A DNA stretch of 7,562 bases from JBCDBL01 sp039183635 (lineage in GTDB: Bacteria; Pseudomonadota; Alphaproteobacteria; Caulobacterales; Parvularculaceae). The DNA lies in the NCBI GenBank assembly GCA_039183635.1, contig JBCDBL010000158.1, forward strand, positions 1 to 7,562. Direction: 5' to 3'. This document shows positions 4,357-7,562 of the stretch, piece after piece (within the stretch, counting starts at the first letter, position 1; each line of letters begins with the position of its first letter). Made by a program: the position numbers and the translations under genes. Under the pieces are notes generated by a model. That model saw nothing but the letters and a program-made list of their open reading frames with translations, was not told where the DNA came from and searched no databases.

Positions 4357-6810
4357 TTAAAACTGCTGCAACAGCCGCTCGATATACTCAAGCTCTTCAC
4401 GCGAACGCCCCCGCTCCCCGGCGCGGCGGCGTAATTCCTCCAACAGCGCCCGGGCGCGTTCGATGTCGAACACGTCGGGGACGTCCACCTGGTTTCCGGG
4501 GTCGTTGAGACCGTTGAGCGGCCGCCCCGCGGGATCCGTGCCGGGGCCGCGGGCCTGGCCTTCGCCGCCCTCGCCGCCGTTCATGTCTTCCATCATCTGC
4601 CGGGCCAGCGCCATGGCGCCCTCGCGCAGCGCCTCCACGGCCTCGCCTTGCGCTGCGCCGGCGGCGTCGAAATCGCCTGCGCCAAGGGCCGCGCCCGCTT
4701 CGCCCATGGCGTCGCCGGCTTGCCCCAGCGCCTCACCCGCCCCGCCGTCGGCAGGCAACTGGGAGAGCGCCTCCATCAATTCCTGAAGCGCTCCTTGCAA
4801 ATCGCCCTGACCTTCAGCTAGGTCGCCAGCGGCGCCTTCTCCCCTGGAGCCTTCAGCCCCCTCTCCGGTCTGTCCGCGTTCAAACGTTTCATCGGCGAGG
4901 CGGCGTTGACGGCCAATAAGATCGCCAAGCTCCGACAGGGCGTCGGCCGCCGGGCTTTCGCCCTGGCCGCCGGACCCGCCTTCACCGCCGGGGCCGCCCG
5001 CCGTCATCTGAAGATTGTTGAGGATGTCCTGCAATTGCGCCAGCATCTCTTCGGCGGCGGAGCGCGAGCCAAGCTCCGTCAGCTCCTTGATCGCGTCGAG
5101 CATTTGCGACAGATCCGTCTGGCTCATCGGCGCGCCGTCGGCCTCCATCTCGGCCAGCTCCCCGGCTTCAGCGGCGGCGGCCATCGCTTTTAGATAGCGG
5201 TCCATGGCCTGCCTGGCGTCGGCGATCAATTCGGAAATCTCATCCGTCGGCGCATTGCGCTCAATGCCCGCCCGCAACGCCTCCAGCGCCGCCTCCAGGG
5301 CGCGGCGGGCGAGGGACAAGTCGCCGTCCTCAAGCTGCAGCGCCAGGGACCAGAACCGTTCGATCGCCTCGTCGAGCTCAGCGCCTTCGGAAAACCGAAC
5401 GCGCCAATAGGCCGCCCGCAATAATAAATGCTCCGTAGGCGTTGCGGCGAACAGCTCCGCGTGGGCGGTGAGCGCATCAAAGGCGCGCACCGTCCGCGGC
5501 CAGGCCTCCGGCGCGACGGCGAGATTACGCCGCTCCTCGATGACGGCCTTGGCGAGGGGGTAATAGAACTCTCGCTCCGGCAATGTCGCCGTTTCCGGCG
5601 CCGTCGCGCCCTCCTGGCCCTTGCCGTCGACAACGACGACGCTGGCTTCAACCTCCATTCCCGCCCAGGGGTGTTCGGTCAAATCAACGTCTACGGCGTA
5701 ATCGCCCTCTTTACGTCCTTCGGGGATCGAAATCTCCGTCTCAAACACGTCTTGAAGCGCCGTGTCGGACACCGCCGGCGCGTCCAACGGGCGGGCCTGA
5801 TCCGGGGCGAGCTTCAGGCGCAACCGCGCCGCCGCAACGCCGTAATCGTCAGCGGCGGAAAAGGCCAGACGCAAGGCGCCGCGCTCCGTCGCCGCCGGCG
5901 CGCCGGCGAACGCGGCGGACGGCGCCGCGTCGGGGGCGACGTCGATCGACCAGCGCCCGCCAAGGCCGCGCGACCGTAATGTCAGCGTTCCGCTGGCGGC
6001 GATGTCGATGTCGGCGGCGTAACTGTCCGGCCCCGCCGCGGCGGCGGCGATGTCGACGGCGTCCTCCGCCGTTTCGTAAACGATGCGGGGCGGTCGCGCC
6101 GCGCCGGTGACGCGCAGCGACAGGACGGAGCCCTCCGGCGCTTTGGCCGTTTCAATCCCCGCGCCGTCGGCCCTTGCGAGGTAAATCGGCGCCGCGCCGG
6201 TGTACGCCGGCGGCGAAAGCCAGGCGTCGAGGCGGACGCGTTCGCCGGCGGCGGGGTCGAAATTCGGGCGCAACGCTTCGGCGAGGCGCGGCCCCGCTTC
6301 CCCGCCGACAAGATACAACGACGCAACCAGCGCAAGACCGGCGGCGACCCTGAGGCGCAACGGGTCCGCCGCGTCGACCAGCGCCCGCGGGCGGCCGACA
6401 CGGGCTGCGCGCGCCGCCTTCGCCGCCCGGGTGGTGTGGACGCGCCACAGCGTTTCGGCTTCAGGCGCCGCGGCGAGGGGGGCGTCCTCCAAAACCTGTA
6501 ACGGCTGATGGCGCAGGCCGCCGTCCTCTTCCAGACGCGCAAGAGCGTCCGTCCGGCGCGGCCAGGCCATACGCGATGCGCCGCGCCAGAGGAGAACGCC
6601 AAACCCGGCGGCGAGCCCAAGAAGCGCCGCGGCGTGGACGGCGCCGGGCGCCAGGCGCCAAAGGCCCAGCAGAGAGATGGTGAGGAACGCCGCGGCCAGC
6701 GCCGCGACCGGCCAAAACGCCGCCCAGGCGGTTTCAATGACCATGACGCATTTGGCCTGGACGATTTTAAACCCCGACACGCGGGCGAAAGGCGCTTTGC
6801 GTTCCGTCAC
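4357..6810 (-). CDS. DUF4175 / TIGR02302 family inner-membrane protein
   Basis: This 817-residue protein belongs to a family of unknown function found mostly in Alphaproteobacteria. Hydrophobic segments at about residues 33-52, 57-75 and 152-168 predict membrane anchoring at the N-terminus. Between them lies the family's LARLEEDGGLRHQPLQVLED stretch (about 90-109), and after the third comes its most telling motif, LDAWLSPPAYTGAAPIYL (194-211). The middle is a beta-rich, probably periplasmic region (DDYGVAAARLRLKL), followed by Ala/Glu-rich helices. From about residue 590 the sequence is low complexity, rich in Gly, Glu, Gln and Ala (GGPGGEGGSGGQGE and similar), and ends in a charged helix (RALLEELRRRAGERGRSREEL) and LLQQF. 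The start is a GTG at 6810-6808 with AAGGG about 6 nt upstream; an ATG at residue 23 (6744) is possible but lacks a good binding site. It is transcribed alone here, divergent from the MAPEG gene. Confidence 0.92.
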   Translation of the reverse strand: MTERKAPFARVSGFKIVQAKCVMVIETAWAAFWPVAALAAAFLTISLLGLWRLAPGAVHAAALLGLAAGFGVLLWRGASRMAWPRRTDALARLEEDGGLRHQPLQVLEDAPLAAAPEAETLWRVHTTRAAKAARAARVGRPRALVDAADPLRLRVAAGLALVASLYLVGGEAGPRLAEALRPNFDPAAGERVRLDAWLSPPAYTGAAPIYLARADGAGIETAKAPEGSVLSLRVTGAARPPRIVYETAEDAVDIAAAAAGPDSYAADIDIAASGTLTLRSRGLGGRWSIDVAPDAAPSAAFAGAPAATERGALRLAFSAADDYGVAAARLRLKLAPDQARPLDAPAVSDTALQDVFETEISIPEGRKEGDYAVDVDLTEHPWAGMEVEASVVVVDGKGQEGATAPETATLPEREFYYPLAKAVIEERRNLAVAPEAWPRTVRAFDALTAHAELFAATPTEHLLLRAAYWRVRFSEGAELDEAIERFWSLALQLEDGDLSLARRALEAALEALRAGIERNAPTDEISELIADARQAMDRYLKAMAAAAEAGELAEMEADGAPMSQTDLSQMLDAIKELTELGSRSAAEEMLAQLQDILNNLQMTAGGPGGEGGSGGQGESPAADALSELGDLIGRQRRLADETFERGQTGEGAEGSRGEGAAGDLAEGQGDLQGALQELMEALSQLPADGGAGEALGQAGDAMGEAGAALGAGDFDAAGAAQGEAVEALREGAMALARQMMEDMNGGEGGEGQARGPGTDPAGRPLNGLNDPGNQVDVPDVFDIERARALLEELRRRAGERGRSREELEYIERLLQQF

Positions 6811-6908
6811 GCCTTACCCTTGTGGTTTAAGCAAACACATCTCATGGTCCATGTCCTGTCGGCGGGCCGTATACAACATTCCAAGGCCTGCATCTTTAAA
6901 ATAGCATT

Positions 6909-6912
6909 GAGG
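6909..6912 (+). promoter_or_regulatory. Ribosome binding site of the MAPEG gene
   Basis: GAGG lies 7 nt before the ATG at 6920 and fixes the start. The 109-nt divergent gap back to the DUF4175 start at 6810 shows no clear -35/-10 pair on either strand. Confidence 0.6.
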
Positions 6913-6919
6913 CGAGACA

Positions 6920-7324
6920 ATGATACCGCTGACCGCCGCTTATGCGGGGATTTTAACCCTGTTTTACCTGGTGTTGAGCTTTCGCGCCATCGGGGCGCGG
7001 CAAACCGCGAAAGTCGGCCTCGGCGACGGCGGCGACGCCGCGCTTTTGCGCCGCCTCCGGGTCCACGGCAATTTCGCCGAATACGCCCCCCTCGGCCTGC
7101 TCCTGATGGCGTTTGCGGAGCTGAACGCCGCTCCCGCCTGGATGATCCACGCCATAGGCGGGCCCCTTATGGCCGGGCGCCTCGCCCATGCGGTCGGCTT
7201 CGGCCGGAAACCGGAATGGACGGCGTGCCGCACGCTTGGAATGGCGCTCACCTTCACGGCCCTCATCCTGGCGGCGGGGCTCAATCTCTGGCTGTCCGCA
7301 TCCAGCCTTGTCGCCATGCGTTAG
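6920..7324 (+). CDS. MAPEG family membrane protein
   Basis: The 134-residue product matches the MAPEG superfamily (membrane-associated proteins in eicosanoid and glutathione metabolism) in size and motif. Residues 44-62 read RRLRVHGNFAEYAPLGLLL, the conserved cytosolic-edge signature (R-x-hGN-x-x-E-Y-x-P) that in studied members helps bind glutathione. Four hydrophobic helices are visible, near residues 4-22, 55-70, 73-92 and 106-128, and RLAHAVGFG (87-95) is also typical. Bacterial members are poorly characterised; some act as glutathione transferases or peroxidases, and most are annotated only by family. The gene is a single unit, divergent from the DUF4175 gene. Substrate and function cannot be given. 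Confidence 0.92.
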   Translation: MIPLTAAYAGILTLFYLVLSFRAIGARQTAKVGLGDGGDAALLRRLRVHGNFAEYAPLGLLLMAFAELNAAPAWMIHAIGGPLMAGRLAHAVGFGRKPEWTACRTLGMALTFTALILAAGLNLWLSASSLVAMR

Positions 7325-7340
7325 GACGCGCTGACGTGAA

Positions 7341-7381
7341 AGCGCGCTGCTTCCTTTTCCTTCCCCCGTAAAGCGCGCGCT
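7341..7381. repeat. Paired AGCGCGCT / AGCGCGCGCT palindromes after the MAPEG gene
   Basis: AGCGCGCT at 7341-7348 and AGCGCGCGCT at 7372-7381 are each self-complementary and complementary to each other across a pyrimidine-rich loop. No T tract follows on the plus strand, so a role as terminator for the MAPEG gene is weak. Similar GCGCGC runs sit in the thiC and purA leaders. Confidence 0.4.
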
Positions 7382-7544
7382 ATGGCATACGATGGAAATC
7401 GGCTTTGGTGCGGAGCATTTCCCTCTCCCCCTCGGGGATTGTTGTGAAACGCTGTTGTACTTGTGATTTATCATTTGCATTTGTTTGATTTGCCGCGTTT
7501 TTCAAAGCGGGCTTGGGGCTTTCTTTGAGGTTTGGTTGCGTCAT
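7380..7544 (-). CDS. Possible 54-residue hydrophilic small ORF, may continue past right edge
   Basis: The minus-strand frame from ATG at 7544-7542 to TAG at 7382-7380 encodes a hydrophilic, Asn/Gln/Lys-rich peptide. It starts MTQPNLKESPKPALKNAANQ and ends EREMLRTKADFHRMP. The frame has no stop between this ATG and the window edge, so it may be the C-terminus of a longer gene. No good ribosome binding site is visible before the ATG. I recognise no family. It may be non-coding; the AT-richer composition contrasts with neighbouring genes. Confidence 0.28.
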   Translation of the reverse strand: MTQPNLKESPKPALKNAANQTNANDKSQVQQRFTTIPEGEREMLRTKADFHRMP

Positions 7545-7562
7545 GGGGCGAGGCGTTCTGCG

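Noticed and set aside
6508..7371. A 287-codon plus-strand frame spanning the DUF4175 start and the MAPEG gene
   Set aside because: It is antisense to DUF4175 at one end and out of frame with the well-supported MAPEG protein at the other; the translation is Arg-rich and typical of a shadow frame.
7341..7381. Intrinsic terminator for the MAPEG gene
   Set aside because: The arms pair, but the loop is long, the arms are self-complementary and no T tract follows.
1..7562. A defence system, prophage, CRISPR array, transposon or tRNA gene
   Set aside because: No coding sequence shows nuclease, integrase, transposase or toxin motifs; there are no regularly spaced direct repeats and no tRNA-like cloverleaf was noticed.

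Overview
The window reads as ordinary chromosomal housekeeping sequence from a GC-rich alphaproteobacterium. The main pointer is the 817-residue protein of the DUF4175/TIGR02302 type, a family I know essentially from Alphaproteobacteria. The ThiC and PurA sequences also look alphaproteobacterial, for example the LLSHHNALRRGLG stretch in PurA. I cannot place it confidently below class level.

Layout, left to right. (1) thiC (minus) runs off the left edge; almost all of it is present, including the C-x2-C-x4-C Fe-S motif. (2) A 481-nt gene-free stretch (1743-2223) holds, in minus-strand order, a 155-bp structured palindromic repeat, a likely promoter, a TPP riboswitch with an extended P3 arm, and a 118-nt leader rich in alternating CG runs. 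Together these form the control region of thiC. (3) purA (minus, 2224-3517) would encode a normal 430-residue adenylosuccinate synthase, but as written it has one extra base, most likely in an A4 run at 3034-3037, which breaks the frame after Lys161. (4) An AT-rich spacer (3518-3796) carries a possible 42-codon upstream ORF that has a very good ribosome binding site and overlaps the purA start. (5) A short lipoprotein gene (plus, 3797-4297) with a PEGA-like segment and an acidic tail converges on the next gene across a strong hairpin terminator. (6) The DUF4175 gene (minus, 4357-6810) encodes an inner-membrane protein with a low-complexity Gly/Glu/Gln-rich C-terminal half. (7) Divergent from it is a MAPEG-family four-helix membrane protein (plus, 6920-7324). 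(8) The right edge (7325-7562) is AT-richer and holds only a possible 54-residue minus-strand ORF.

The genes do not form one pathway. thiC makes the thiamine pyrimidine precursor and is under feedback control by thiamine pyrophosphate. purA commits IMP to AMP synthesis. The lipoprotein, DUF4175 and MAPEG genes are envelope proteins of poorly known function, each in its own transcription unit. I found no phage, CRISPR, transposase, toxin or defence gene and no evidence for a new multi-gene system. The items most worth a second look are the purA frameshift, the 155-bp repeat with its perfect 20-bp palindrome, and the small ORF overlapping the purA start.
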